Of a DNA stretch of 64,000 nt, positions 34,785 through 42,885 are shown piece by piece. Below the pieces are notes generated by a model that made no database searches, was not told the origin of the DNA, and worked only from the letters and a program-made list of their open reading frames with translations. Source of the DNA: CAVVST01 sp963750995 (lineage in GTDB: Bacteria; Acidobacteriota; Vicinamibacteria; Vicinamibacterales; UBA2999). Position numbers and translations under genes: made by a program. The stretch is from contig CAVVST010000005.1 of assembly GCA_963750995.1 (NCBI GenBank), positions 1,612,001 to 1,676,000 on the forward strand. Reading direction: 5' to 3'. How positions within the stretch are numbered: the stretch's first letter is position 1; each line of letters starts with the position of its first letter.

Positions 34785-35639
34785 ATGAGCGAGACGATCG
34801 CGTGTCCCGCGTGCGAAGGACGCCGCGTGAACGTCGTCAAGGAATGGCGCCTCGGCCGGGAGCACCGTGCCGTCGCGTGTCTCGAGTGCGGCCTGCTGTT
34901 CGTCAACCCGCAGCCGCCGCCCGAAGTGCTCGACGCGTACTACGCGCCCGAGGGCGGATGGCAGGCATCGCGCGAGGAAAAGGCGCGACCGGCGCAGTCA
35001 CGGACGAAGGGCGCGGCGCCCGCGATGTTTGCCGCGCTCGACCGCTACTTTCCCGCCAGTGCGCCGCCGGCCGGCGCTCGCGTGTTCGACTTCGGCTGCG
35101 GTTCCGGCACCTGGCTCAATTCGTTTCACGACCATGGGTGGGACACGACGGGGCTCGAGCCGTGCAGCAACGAAGCCTTCGTGCGACACAAAAGGCTCAC
35201 CGAGATTCCGAATTCCGGCGACTACGACCTGGTGATGGCGTACCACGTGCTGGAGCACCTGCCGCGGCCGCTGGAGACGCTGCGCGAGCTCGCGAAGGCG
35301 TTGCGTCCGGGCGGTCACTGCCTCGTGAGCGTGCCCCGGCTGGACCGCTTGTCCGAGCATGGCGACTTCAAATACTGCCTCCATCGCCGCAACCACATCG
35401 TCGCTTTCACCGAGGTATGTCTCAGGGGATTGTTGGCGCGCGCGGGCATGGGCGTGGTGACCTCGATGCACGACCTGGACGAGCGCTTCAGCCAGGGGCG
35501 GCCAATCCGCATGCGGCTGCTCGCGCGAAAGGGGGCGGCGGCAACCATCGATCCTGATCCGGCGGCCGCGCTCGAGCCGGTCATCAAGTCCTACGTCGAG
35601 TTGCGGCAGGCGGCGATGCTCAGGAACGTCGCGTCGTAA
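34785..35639 (+). CDS. Class I SAM-dependent methyltransferase with N-terminal zinc ribbon
   Basis: About 284 residues. The N-terminal ~45 residues carry two cysteine pairs (CPACEGRR and CLECGLLF), a zinc-ribbon typical of sugar or O-antigen methyltransferases. The catalytic domain shows motif I in ARVFDFGCGSGTWLNSFHDH, acidic loop GLEPCSNEAF, YDLVMAYHVLEHLPRPLETL (motif II region) and LRPGGHCLVSVPRLD (motif III region). It probably methylates a nucleotide sugar, a glycan or a lipid-linked intermediate. Its 3' end overlaps the convergent GDP-fucose-synthase-like gene by 20 bases. Confidence 0.9.
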   Translation: MSETIACPACEGRRVNVVKEWRLGREHRAVACLECGLLFVNPQPPPEVLDAYYAPEGGWQASREEKARPAQSRTKGAAPAMFAALDRYFPASAPPAGARVFDFGCGSGTWLNSFHDHGWDTTGLEPCSNEAFVRHKRLTEIPNSGDYDLVMAYHVLEHLPRPLETLRELAKALRPGGHCLVSVPRLDRLSEHGDFKYCLHRRNHIVAFTEVCLRGLLARAGMGVVTSMHDLDERFSQGRPIRMRLLARKGAAATIDPDPAAALEPVIKSYVELRQAAMLRNVAS

Positions 35640-36561
35640 CGTACCAGTCGACGGTCCGCTTCAAACCTTCCGCGAACGTTGTCTTCGACTCGAAGCCAAA
35701 TCGCTCGCGCGCCCGGCTGGTATCGAGCTTCCGACGGGGCTGGCCGTTCGGCTTCGAGGTGTCGAACTCGATGTGTCCCTCGAAGCCTGTGGCCGCGGCC
35801 ACGCACCTGGTGAGATCCGCGATCGAAATTTCTTCCCCCGAACCAAGGTTCACCGGATCGCTGCTGTCGTAGCGTTCGCTGGCGAGCAGGATCCCGTCGA
35901 CGACATCCTCGACATACAGGAATTCCCGCGTCGGCGTGCCGTCACCCCAGACCTCGATGCGATCCGCGCCCCGCTCCACCGCCTCGACGCACTTCTTGAT
36001 CAGCGCAGGGATGACGTGCGAGGTGTCCGGATCGAAGCTGTCGCCCGGTCCGTACAGATTCACGGGCAGGAGAAATATCGAGTTGTAGCCGTACTGCTGA
36101 CGGTAAGCCCGCGACTGGACCAGGAGCATCTTTTTCGCGAGCCCGTATGGCGCGTTGGTCTCCTCCGGATAGCCGCTAAAGATATCGTCCTCGCGGAACG
36201 GCACGGTCGCGAACTTCGGATACGCGCAGACGGTGCCAATCGCGACGAACTTGGGCACACCGGCCCGCCGCGCCTGGTCCAGCAGCTGTGTTCCCATGAC
36301 CAGGTTGTCGTAGAAGAATTCAGCCGGCCGGGCACGGTTGGCGCCGATGCCGCCGACGACCGACGCGAGGTGAATGACGAGCGTCGGCTTCGTTTCCTCG
36401 TATAGCCGGACGACGGCGTTCAAATCGCGCAGGTCGTAGTCAGCCTTGCGCGGCGCCGCCAGCGACGCGCACCCGAGCGCGCAGAGGCGGCGCACCAGGT
36501 GGCCGCCGACGAACCCATTGCCGCCGGTGACCAGGACACGCTGGTGCCGCCAGAAGCTCAT
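35620..36561 (-). CDS. fcl: GDP-L-fucose synthase-like NAD-dependent epimerase/reductase
   Basis: About 313 residues, the usual length of WcaG/Fcl. Residues ~1-20 have the nucleotide-binding VLVTGGNGFVGGHLVRRL. HLASVVGGIGANRARPAEFF and DNLVMGTQLLDQARRAGVPK match the family, with GTVCAYPKFATVPFREDDIF (conserved Cys), and the catalytic Tyr and Lys in NAPYGLAKKMLLVQSRAYRQ. NLYGPGDSFDPDTSHVIPAL and VWGDGTPTREFLYVEDVVDG complete the signature. The enzyme converts GDP-4-keto-6-deoxymannose to GDP-fucose. The preceding dehydratase (gmd) is not in the window, so a related sugar nucleotide substrate remains possible. Co-location with methyltransferase and glycosyltransferase genes supports a surface glycan role. 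Confidence 0.9.
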   Translation of the reverse strand: MSFWRHQRVLVTGGNGFVGGHLVRRLCALGCASLAAPRKADYDLRDLNAVVRLYEETKPTLVIHLASVVGGIGANRARPAEFFYDNLVMGTQLLDQARRAGVPKFVAIGTVCAYPKFATVPFREDDIFSGYPEETNAPYGLAKKMLLVQSRAYRQQYGYNSIFLLPVNLYGPGDSFDPDTSHVIPALIKKCVEAVERGADRIEVWGDGTPTREFLYVEDVVDGILLASERYDSSDPVNLGSGEEISIADLTRCVAAATGFEGHIEFDTSKPNGQPRRKLDTSRARERFGFESKTTFAEGLKRTVDWYVTTRRS

Positions 36562-36603
36562 TCGCCTGAATATCGGCGCAGACCGAGCCGGACTTGACGG
36601 CAG

Positions 36604-36735
36604 GTCCGGCTAAAGCCGGACGCTACGCACGCGGGATCGACGCTACGTACGCGGGATCGACGCTAGTACGCGGGATCGACGTACGCGAGATCGACGCTAC
36701 GTACGCGAGATCGTAGTGTCCGGCTTCAGCCGGAC
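36604..36735. repeat. Tandem ~20-base repeats flanked by type A REP-like palindromes
   Basis: A type A hairpin at 36604-36621 and another at 36718-36735 bracket about five tandem copies of CGCTACGTACGCGGGATCGA (36621-36713). Two copies are full length and three are shortened or differ by one or two bases (GCACGC, GCGAGATCG). The region lies between the GDP-fucose-synthase start and the penicillin-binding-protein stop. The unit is too short and has no spacers, so it is not a CRISPR array; it looks like a minisatellite expanded from repeat-flanking sequence. Confidence 0.8.
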
Positions 36736-36752
36736 TGAAGTGGCTGGATCGG

Positions 36753-39110
36753 CTAGCGGGTGGCGGGAACGGGCGCCGGATCGGATTCCGCGGGCCGCGG
36801 GTTCTGCTTGTTGTTGCCGCCGCGGCGGAAGAAACGGCTCCAGAATCCGCGCTTCGGCGCCTCGGCAGCCGCCGCACCGGGGACCGCGGCTACGGTCGCC
36901 GGAGGCTCACCCACGCCGGCGGCTGTCGCGATCGGCGCGGACACTTCGGCGGCAGCAACCGCGGCCGGCCGCGGCGCTTGCGGCGAGGCGGCAAATATCA
37001 TGTTCGGCGGCGAGACCGTGTGCGTGTGAAACGGGCAATAGTCTTCCGGCTCGCTTCCGCGCACGAAGTACTCGGTGTAGACCGATTTTCCGGCGACGAT
37101 GTTGCCATTCTTGTCGACCGCTTCCGCGCCGTAACACTCGCCGGTCGCCAGCTTGCCCGTGATCCTGCAGATGGTCGCCGACGTCACCGTGCGCGGGGCC
37201 TTGAAGTTGTCCGGCTTGTCGCCGCGCGTCGCCGCGTCCATGAACCGTCCCCACAGCGGCACCGCGAGGTCGCCGGCGTAGCCGTCGCGCATGATGGTGC
37301 GCGGCTGGTCGTACCCAATCCAGACGCCGGTCGCCAGGTGCGGTGTATAGCCCACGAACCAGGCGTCGCGGTACTCGTTGGTCGTACCTGTCTTCCCTGC
37401 CGCCGGAAGCGTGAAGCCGACGTTGCGAGCCTGCCAGCCGGTGCCGCTGTTGACGACATCCGCCATCATGTTGGTAATGAGGAACGCCGTGGCTTCGCTG
37501 ACGGCGCGCTCGGCGTGCGGGCTCGACGTGAAGAGCACTTCGCCCTCCGTCGTTTCGACGCGCCGAATCAGGATCGGCTCCGGCCGCATCCCGGTGTTCG
37601 CGAACGCGGCATAGGCCGCCGTCATCGAGAGGAGCGTCACCTCCCCTGAGCCAAGGGCCAGAGAGGGCACGCCGGGAACATCACCCAGCCCGAGACGATC
37701 GGCGGCGGAGACTGCCGCCGGGATGCCGATGTCCTGGAGCATCTTGACCGCCGCGCGGTTGCTCGACGTCCGGAGCGCCGCTCGCATGGTCATCTCGTCG
37801 TCCGTGCCGTGGTCATCCGGCACCCAGGCGCCCTGCAGCGTCATGATCGGCGCGTCGAGCGCGCTGATCAGGCTGGCCGGCGTGTAGCCACGTTCGAGCG
37901 CGGCGGCGTAGACGAACGGCTTGAAGGCGGAGCCGGCCTGGCGCCGGGCCTGGGTGACGCGGTTGAAATGGCTGTCGTCGAAGCTGCGGCCGCCGACCAT
38001 CGCGCGCACCTCGCCGGTGTTCGGGTCGAGCGCCACCAGCGCGGCCTGAAGCGGTTCATCGTCCTCGGGGCCTGCGCCGTTCCGCGCGCGGGCCTTCCGC
38101 TTCTCGATCTCGGAGACGGCGCGGTCGACTTCCGCCTCAGCCGCCCTCTGCATATCGAGGTCGAGCGTGGTGTACACCTTCAGCCCGCCTTCATAGACGC
38201 GGGCCCAGCCGAATTGCCGGACGAGCTCCTTGCGGACCTCCTCCTTGAAGTACTGGCCGTCCGATTCCTGCCCGCGGAGGACGTCGTGTAGCTCCACCTC
38301 CGTTGCCTTCGCGGCGCGCAGCGTCGGTTCATCGATGGCGCCGGCGTCATGCATGGCGTCGAGCGCGGCATTGCGCCGGGATGTCGCGCGCGCCACGCTC
38401 ACGGTCGGCGCGTAGGTGGACGGCGCCTTGACCAGCCCGGCGAGGAGCGCGGCCTCGGCGATGTCGAGATCGGCCGCGTGCTTGCCAAAGTAGCCGAGCG
38501 AAGCGGCCTCCACGCCGTAGAGCCCGTCGCCGAAATACACCTTGTTCAGATACAGCTCGAGAATCTGTTTTTTCGTGAATTCCTGCTCGAGCCGCGCCGC
38601 CACCACGATTTCCGTGAGCTTGCGGGTGACGGTCTTTTCGCGCGTGAGCAGGCTCTGGCGGGCGAGCTGCTGCGTGATCGTGCTTCCTCCCTGCGACCCC
38701 CATCCATCGCTGACGTTCTTCAACGCCGCGCCGGCCACTCGAATCACGTCGACACCGCCGTGATCGAAGAAGCGCTGATCTTCGACCGCGAGGATCGCGG
38801 AGATCAGATAGGGAGAGACACGCGAGAGCGGAACTTCGATCCGCTGTTCCTTGAAAATCGTGAATGCCGGGGCGTCGCCCGCATCGAAGACCGTCGTCGC
38901 ACGCGCCATCGATCCGACGCCGCGCAGCGCGTTGTGGTCGGGCAAACCGCTGGCAACATCGAACACCAGCCACGCGGCAACACCGGCGCCCGCCCACATG
39001 AGCAGTGAGAGCGAGACGACCACGGCGGTAAAGAGCCCGCGATGAGCTCGGGCGGCCTGAGCAAGGCGTCGGCGTGTGTTGGCAAGAAGTAAGGGAAGGG
39101 ACACGGACAT
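36753..39110 (-). CDS. Class A penicillin-binding protein (PBP1a-like)
   Basis: About 785 residues from the ATG at 39110 (an in-frame TTG at 39131 is less likely). A bifunctional peptidoglycan synthase: N-terminal TM (LFTAVVVSLSLLMWAGAGVA), glycosyltransferase GT51 domain with the catalytic Glu ~110 in AILAVEDQRFFDHGGVD and SQGGSTITQQLARQSLL, then a transpeptidase with SxxK in RQAGSAFKPFVYAAAL, SxN in LRTSSNRAAVKML and the KTG box in LPAAGKTGTTNEYRDAW. A C-terminal extension is rich in Pro and Ala and ends with a basic stretch. Acts in the periplasm anchored to the inner membrane. It stands alone on the minus strand, downstream of the minisatellite. Confidence 0.96.
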   Translation of the reverse strand: MSVSLPLLLANTRRRLAQAARAHRGLFTAVVVSLSLLMWAGAGVAAWLVFDVASGLPDHNALRGVGSMARATTVFDAGDAPAFTIFKEQRIEVPLSRVSPYLISAILAVEDQRFFDHGGVDVIRVAGAALKNVSDGWGSQGGSTITQQLARQSLLTREKTVTRKLTEIVVAARLEQEFTKKQILELYLNKVYFGDGLYGVEAASLGYFGKHAADLDIAEAALLAGLVKAPSTYAPTVSVARATSRRNAALDAMHDAGAIDEPTLRAAKATEVELHDVLRGQESDGQYFKEEVRKELVRQFGWARVYEGGLKVYTTLDLDMQRAAEAEVDRAVSEIEKRKARARNGAGPEDDEPLQAALVALDPNTGEVRAMVGGRSFDDSHFNRVTQARRQAGSAFKPFVYAAALERGYTPASLISALDAPIMTLQGAWVPDDHGTDDEMTMRAALRTSSNRAAVKMLQDIGIPAAVSAADRLGLGDVPGVPSLALGSGEVTLLSMTAAYAAFANTGMRPEPILIRRVETTEGEVLFTSSPHAERAVSEATAFLITNMMADVVNSGTGWQARNVGFTLPAAGKTGTTNEYRDAWFVGYTPHLATGVWIGYDQPRTIMRDGYAGDLAVPLWGRFMDAATRGDKPDNFKAPRTVTSATICRITGKLATGECYGAEAVDKNGNIVAGKSVYTEYFVRGSEPEDYCPFHTHTVSPPNMIFAASPQAPRPAAVAAAEVSAPIATAAGVGEPPATVAAVPGAAAAEAPKRGFWSRFFRRGGNNKQNPRPAESDPAPVPATR

Positions 39111-39186
39111 CACCCGCCTGTGAAATCGCAACGGTCATGCCACGATGCGGCGCCGTGGCACTCCAGTTGCTCTCGGCAGGATCACG

Positions 39187-39432
39187 ATGTTGCGGGTGCT
39201 CCTCGGCGGGCTTGTTGTGGTGGCGTTTTTGGCGGGCCGGACCCCTGCTGTATGGTCGGCCTCGCCTCAACCGACGAGCGAGGTTACCCCCGTGATCGCA
39301 CCAAACGTTGACGTTTACGGCAACCCGGTCGAAGCCGCGGTTGGAGGCTACCGGGTTGACTTCGACGGTGACCTGTACGAGGAGCACAACCCGGACACAG
39401 CCGTATTGGCGCTTGGATCGCCCTCCTCATAG
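39187..39432 (+). CDS. Small exported protein of unknown function
   Basis: About 81 residues from the ATG at 39187. An N-terminal signal peptide (MLRVLLGGLVVVAFLAGRTP, cleavage perhaps after VWSA) is followed by a short, mostly acidic mature part: VIAPNVDVYGNPVEAAVGGY, RVDFDGDLYEEHNPDTAVLA. I recall similar small exported proteins in Acidobacteriota but no named family. Coding potential is supported by the signal peptide and acidic composition, unlike the Arg-rich shadows common in this window. It is divergent from the penicillin-binding-protein gene. Confidence 0.65.
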   Translation: MLRVLLGGLVVVAFLAGRTPAVWSASPQPTSEVTPVIAPNVDVYGNPVEAAVGGYRVDFDGDLYEEHNPDTAVLALGSPSS

Positions 39433-39503
39433 CCTGTACGTAGGTAGCCGGCCACCCACCGCGCGGGCGGTAACTCTTACCTCCTGTGTATCCTTAGAGA
39501 ACC

Positions 39504-40406
39504 ATGTCAATTCGCCCTGTAAAGCGCGTAGCGGCGTCGCAGCCCACGCTCGAAGGCGCCGGGGTACACCTCCGCCGCGCGTTCGGGTTCGGCACGACCA
39601 GCGAGTTCGATCCGTTTCTCCTCTTCGACGATTTCCGCAACGAGCGCCCCGAGGATTACCTCGCGGGCTTCCCGTGGCACCCGCATCGCGGAATTGAAAC
39701 GATCACCTACGTGCTCGCCGGTACCGTCGATCACGGTGACAGCCTTGGTAACCGGGGCAGCCTTGGTGCCGGCGACGTGCAGTGGATGACGGCAGGCAGC
39801 GGCATCCTTCACCAGGAGATGCCGAAGGGTGATCCGAAGGGCCGCATGCACGGCTTCCAGCTCTGGGCGAACCTGCCTTCGTCGATGAAGATGACGAAGC
39901 CTCGCTACCAGGACGTCACTGCGCGCGACATCCCCGAGATCACCGACGATGACGGCACTCGCGTGCGGGTTGTGTGCGGAGACTTCTGGGGCAAGCGCGG
40001 GCCAGTGGACGGCGTCGCCGCCGATCCGCGGTATCTCGACGTCTTCGTGCCGCCCGGCGTCCGCAAGCGGCTGCAGGTGGAAATGAACCGCAACGCCTTC
40101 GCCTACGTGTTCGACGGATCGGGTACCTTCCGCGACGCCTCGGAGCCGCGCGGCGTTGCGACGGAACAGGTCGGTGAAGCCGCGCCGCCGGGAGGCGCCG
40201 AATCAATCGGCAACCGTTCCCTGGTGGTGTTCGATCGCGGCGACGAGGTCGTGGTGCAGGCCGGCGATCAGGGCATTCGGTTTCTGCTGGTCTCCGGCCA
40301 GCCGATCGAGGAACCCGTTGCCTGGTACGGGCCCATCGTCATGAATACGAAGCAGGAAATCCAGCAGGCGATCCACGATCTGCAGGGCGGCACGTTCATC
40401 AAGTAG
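39504..40406 (+). CDS. Pirin family protein
   Basis: About 300 residues, normal for bacterial pirins. Two cupin domains, with the metal-binding residues of the N-terminal one visible: WHPHRGIETITYVLAGTVDH gives two His, and SGILHQEMPKG gives a further His and Glu. GDVQWMTAGSG and MHGFQLWANLPSSMKMTKPR are diagnostic. The C-terminal cupin includes RNAFAYVFDGSGTFRD and ends WYGPIVMNTKQEIQQAIHDL. Bacterial pirins bind iron, and some (YhhW) oxidise quercetin; the physiological substrate is usually unknown. The gene is followed by a secreted-family gene after 34 bases. Confidence 0.95.
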   Translation: MSIRPVKRVAASQPTLEGAGVHLRRAFGFGTTSEFDPFLLFDDFRNERPEDYLAGFPWHPHRGIETITYVLAGTVDHGDSLGNRGSLGAGDVQWMTAGSGILHQEMPKGDPKGRMHGFQLWANLPSSMKMTKPRYQDVTARDIPEITDDDGTRVRVVCGDFWGKRGPVDGVAADPRYLDVFVPPGVRKRLQVEMNRNAFAYVFDGSGTFRDASEPRGVATEQVGEAAPPGGAESIGNRSLVVFDRGDEVVVQAGDQGIRFLLVSGQPIEEPVAWYGPIVMNTKQEIQQAIHDLQGGTFIK

Positions 40407-40412
40407 ACTACG
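40403..40412 (+). promoter_or_regulatory. Shared GTAGACTACG motif upstream of a secreted-family gene
   Basis: GTAGACTACG, containing the -10-like hexamer TAGACT, partly overlapping the stop codon of the pirin gene and ending 28 bases before the ATG at 40441. The same ten bases occur, in the coding direction, upstream of the cytochrome gene (42421-42412) and of the secreted-family gene at 52580-53446 (53492-53483). A common promoter or operator is inferred. Confidence 0.45.
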
Positions 40413-40440
40413 GCGCATATTCACCGCCGGAGGAACGAAT

Positions 40441-41205
40441 ATGCACTGCCGCCTGTTGCTCGCCACCACTGCCCTGCTCGGCATGAACGCGCTCGCGCTC
40501 CATGCGCAGGCGCCTGCCGCGGGCGTTCCCGATCTTTCAGGCGCGTGGCGCGGTCAACCCCTCATGAGCGCGAGCACGGTCGACCCGGGTGGAAAGCTGC
40601 GCGGCAAGGAGCCGGATATTCCGTACCAGGAATCGGCGCGGCAGAAGATGCTCGCCGAGATTCCGCCGACCGGGCCGTTCGGTGAGCCGGACAAGACCAC
40701 GGATCCGTGGATTCGCTACTGTGAACCGAACGGTCCCGTGCGTATCTACGCGCACCCCGGCCGGACGTCGTTCGTGCAGCTGCCAGACCGCGTGCTGATT
40801 CTCCACGAAGTCATGCAGCAGTTCCGGATCGTTCGGCTCAACAGCAAGCATCCGCCGCTCGAAGATCTCGACCCGACGCCGTGGGGCGACTCGATTGGCT
40901 GGTACGAGGACGGCGCACTGGTCGTTGACAGCATCGGCTTCAACGGCCGCGCATGGCTCGATCAGCAGGGGAAGCCGACGACCGAAAAACTGCACGTCAC
41001 CGAGCGGTTCAGGCGTATCGACGCAGACACGCTCGGGTGGGATGTGGTGATCGACGACCCCGGCGCCTATACGAAGCCGTGGGAACTGAAGCGCCGCTTC
41101 CAGCGGTCGAACGTGCCGTTCATGCAGAGCCCGTGGAACTGCTCGGTGCGCGACAACCTCTATTTCACCGAGACACTGCTCGAGACCGCGGCGCAGGCGA
41201 AGTAG
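40441..41205 (+). CDS. Secreted protein, six-member paralogous family (member 1)
   Basis: About 254 residues with a signal peptide (MHCRLLLATTALLGMNALAL, then HAQA). The mature part opens with VPDLSGAWRG and carries the features shared by six proteins of this window: a CEPNG segment, HPGRTSFVQLPDRVLILHEV with a conserved beta-rich middle, WGDSIGWYEDGALVVDSIGF, NGRAWLDQQGKP, TERFRRID and the closing DDPGAYTKPW. It is most like the 52580-53446 protein, with which it also shares NCSVRDNLYFTETLL at the C-terminus. I know no assigned function. A beta-rich periplasmic or surface protein is inferred. A good Shine-Dalgarno sequence (GGAGGAA) precedes the ATG. Confidence 0.8.
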   Translation: MHCRLLLATTALLGMNALALHAQAPAAGVPDLSGAWRGQPLMSASTVDPGGKLRGKEPDIPYQESARQKMLAEIPPTGPFGEPDKTTDPWIRYCEPNGPVRIYAHPGRTSFVQLPDRVLILHEVMQQFRIVRLNSKHPPLEDLDPTPWGDSIGWYEDGALVVDSIGFNGRAWLDQQGKPTTEKLHVTERFRRIDADTLGWDVVIDDPGAYTKPWELKRRFQRSNVPFMQSPWNCSVRDNLYFTETLLETAAQAK

Positions 41206-42345
41206 TCACTGTCGTGCGGGCGCCGCCGGCGGCGCCGGTTGCGCGAAGCGAGCCGCGTCGATCGCGGTATTCGGCTGCACGTCGGTCAACTCGTAACGAC
41301 CCTGCCCTGACTGCCACGCCAACGTCCACTTGAACGGCATCTTGACCCCGCCCACGTCCCGGTATTCGTCGTAGTCAATCTGTTGCATGTTCCGGCCGAG
41401 AAACGCCTCGGTGTAGCGGATCTGGCGGACGAGCAGCCCGGACTCGGCGTCGAAATAGAGCTTCACCGGCAACCCGCCGGGTGCGTTGCCCTGGATGACA
41501 TACAGATCCCTGTCGTCGCCAAGCACCGCCGGCACCGAGCCCTGCCAACCGGTGAGGAACTGCTTGATGTTGCCCGGGAAACCCAGCTGCGCGTCGAGCC
41601 GGGCACCATCGAGCTCGCTGCCAGAGAGTTGCCGCAGCGGAATCGGCGTTTCGGCTTCAGGCGTTGACGTCCAGGCATTTCGTCCGTCGAAGACCGTGGT
41701 GCTGAGGCCGTTGAACGTCCGGATGATTTTCGTGAGCTGGCCGGGTGCCCTGGCGTAAATCTCGAGCGGCACGGTCTGGGCTTCGGCGTAACCGATGTAG
41801 GTGCCTTTCGCGGTCCAACTGGTGAGCCGCGCGAGCCGGTCCGCGCCGCCGACAGCGGCAATGTACTTATCGAGCACCTGTTCGGCGGACGGCGAGCCGG
41901 GTGCCTGACGCGTGATCGCGGCGGGTTCATCCGTCGTCGGCGTGTTGTAGACGGCATCGAGCTTCCTGATCGTCGCAGGGACGTTCGACCCGTTGTGGCA
42001 GGTCACGCATGTCACGACCTTGCGGCCGCCGAAGTGCGTCTTGTTGATCGTGTTGACCATGACGATCATGGTGCGCGCCATCAGCTTCTTCGGGTTGTCC
42101 TTGGCGTACTCGTCCCACCCGCCGCCCCCTTCGCCGAGGTGGCAATAGGTGCAGTTGACGGCGAGCGCGTTCGAGATGAAGCCCATCGAGCCGAGAAACT
42201 CGTCGACGGGGACGCCTTTCAGCACCTGGATGTTCTTGAACACCTTCTCGGCCGGGGGCTGCGGCGGAGCCTGGGCCGCGGTCCACGCCGCGCCCGCGAG
42301 GCACAGCGCCGCGGTCACCACGAACACGCGCACTCTACGATTCAT
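41206..42345 (-). CDS. Reaction-centre-type cytochrome c with C-terminal LolA-like domain
   Basis: About 379 residues from the ATG at 42345. A signal peptide (VFVVTAALCLAGAAWTAAQA) is followed by a domain like the cytochrome subunit of photosynthetic reaction centres: KVFKNIQVLKGVPVDEFLGS, heme motif CTYCH in ALAVNCTYCHLGEGG, ARTMIVMVNTINKTHFGG and second heme motif CVTCH in VVTCVTCHNGS. Residues ~145-370 resemble outer-membrane lipoprotein-sorting (LolA/LolB-like) folds: LDKYIAAVGGADRLARLTSW, GKTG-less beta strands, LYFDAESGLLVRQIRYTEAF and IDYDEYRDVGGVKMPFKWT. It probably transfers electrons in the periplasm. No other photosynthesis genes are present. Its stop directly abuts the convergent stop at 41205. 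Confidence 0.85.
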   Translation of the reverse strand: MNRRVRVFVVTAALCLAGAAWTAAQAPPQPPAEKVFKNIQVLKGVPVDEFLGSMGFISNALAVNCTYCHLGEGGGGWDEYAKDNPKKLMARTMIVMVNTINKTHFGGRKVVTCVTCHNGSNVPATIRKLDAVYNTPTTDEPAAITRQAPGSPSAEQVLDKYIAAVGGADRLARLTSWTAKGTYIGYAEAQTVPLEIYARAPGQLTKIIRTFNGLSTTVFDGRNAWTSTPEAETPIPLRQLSGSELDGARLDAQLGFPGNIKQFLTGWQGSVPAVLGDDRDLYVIQGNAPGGLPVKLYFDAESGLLVRQIRYTEAFLGRNMQQIDYDEYRDVGGVKMPFKWTLAWQSGQGRYELTDVQPNTAIDAARFAQPAPPAAPARQ

Positions 42346-42411
42346 CGTCGCTCCCGGATGGTCAGTGGTCCCCATGGTCGGCCGGCGTCGCCATTTCCTT
42401 GAAAAAACGCG

Positions 42412-42421
42412 CGTAGTCTAC
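42412..42421 (-). promoter_or_regulatory. Shared GTAGACTACG motif upstream of the cytochrome c gene
   Basis: On the minus strand this reads GTAGACTACG, with the -10-like TAGACT, 66 bases upstream of the ATG at 42345. Identical to the motifs at 40403-40412 and 53483-53492. Confidence 0.4.
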
Positions 42422-42442
42422 CATCCCGCGGCGGCCCCGCAG

Positions 42443-42448
42443 TAGAAT
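42443..42448 (+). promoter_or_regulatory. -10-like box TAGAAT upstream of DUF6152 gene 1
   Basis: TAGAAT lies 46 bases before the ATG at 42495, leaving room for a normal leader with the Shine-Dalgarno AAGGAGC at 42483-42489. The same hexamer precedes DUF6152 gene 2 at 49956-49961. Confidence 0.4.
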
Positions 42449-42494
42449 TGGCCACGAATCGGGGCCGGCCTGGGCCGCCCTGAAGGAGCACCTC

Positions 42495-42872
42495 ATGAAA
42501 CAGAGACTCTTCATCCTGGGCTTCACCGTCGCGGCGTTGACTGGTGCGGCGCAGCTTGGCGCCCATCACGGCGGGGCCGCGTTTGAACAGGGCCAGACCG
42601 TGACGTTCACGGGGACGGTCACCGAGATGACATTCACCAATCCGCATGTGCTCGTCTACTGGGACGTCACCAAGGACGGCACGACCGAAAAGTGGTCGGG
42701 ATGGCTCACCGCCCCGACGAAGCTCGCGCGGGCGGGCTGGACGAAGACAACGCTCAAGCCGGGTGACAAGATCGAAGTCAGCGGGACGCCGCACAAGGGC
42801 GGCAGCCACATTCTCCAGATCCGGAAGCTTGTCGCGCCCGACGGCAAAGCGCTTCCCCTGTCCGAGAACTGA
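42495..42872 (+). CDS. DUF6152 family exported protein 1
   Basis: About 125 residues. A signal peptide (LFILGFTVAALTGAAQLGA) ends just before the family's hallmark HHGGAAF, followed by the beta-rich core: TVTFTGTVTEMTFTNPHVLV, YWDVTKDGTTEKWSGWLT, KLARAGWTKTTLKPGDKIEV and SGTPHKGGSHILQIRKLVAP. The paired His after the cleavage site suggest metal or heme binding, but the family has no established function. It is followed 13 bases later by a secreted-family gene, an arrangement repeated at 54976-55374 and 57497-57869. Confidence 0.85.
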   Translation: MKQRLFILGFTVAALTGAAQLGAHHGGAAFEQGQTVTFTGTVTEMTFTNPHVLVYWDVTKDGTTEKWSGWLTAPTKLARAGWTKTTLKPGDKIEVSGTPHKGGSHILQIRKLVAPDGKALPLSEN

Positions 42873-42885
42873 GCGGAGGCCAGAT

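Noticed and set aside
36621..36713. Possible CRISPR array
   Set aside because: Units of ~20 bases follow each other without unique spacers and no cas genes are near; a minisatellite explains it.
41206..42345. Evidence for photosynthesis
   Set aside because: The cytochrome resembles the reaction-centre subunit, but no reaction-centre, bacteriochlorophyll or antenna genes are present, and related cytochromes occur in non-photosynthetic bacteria.
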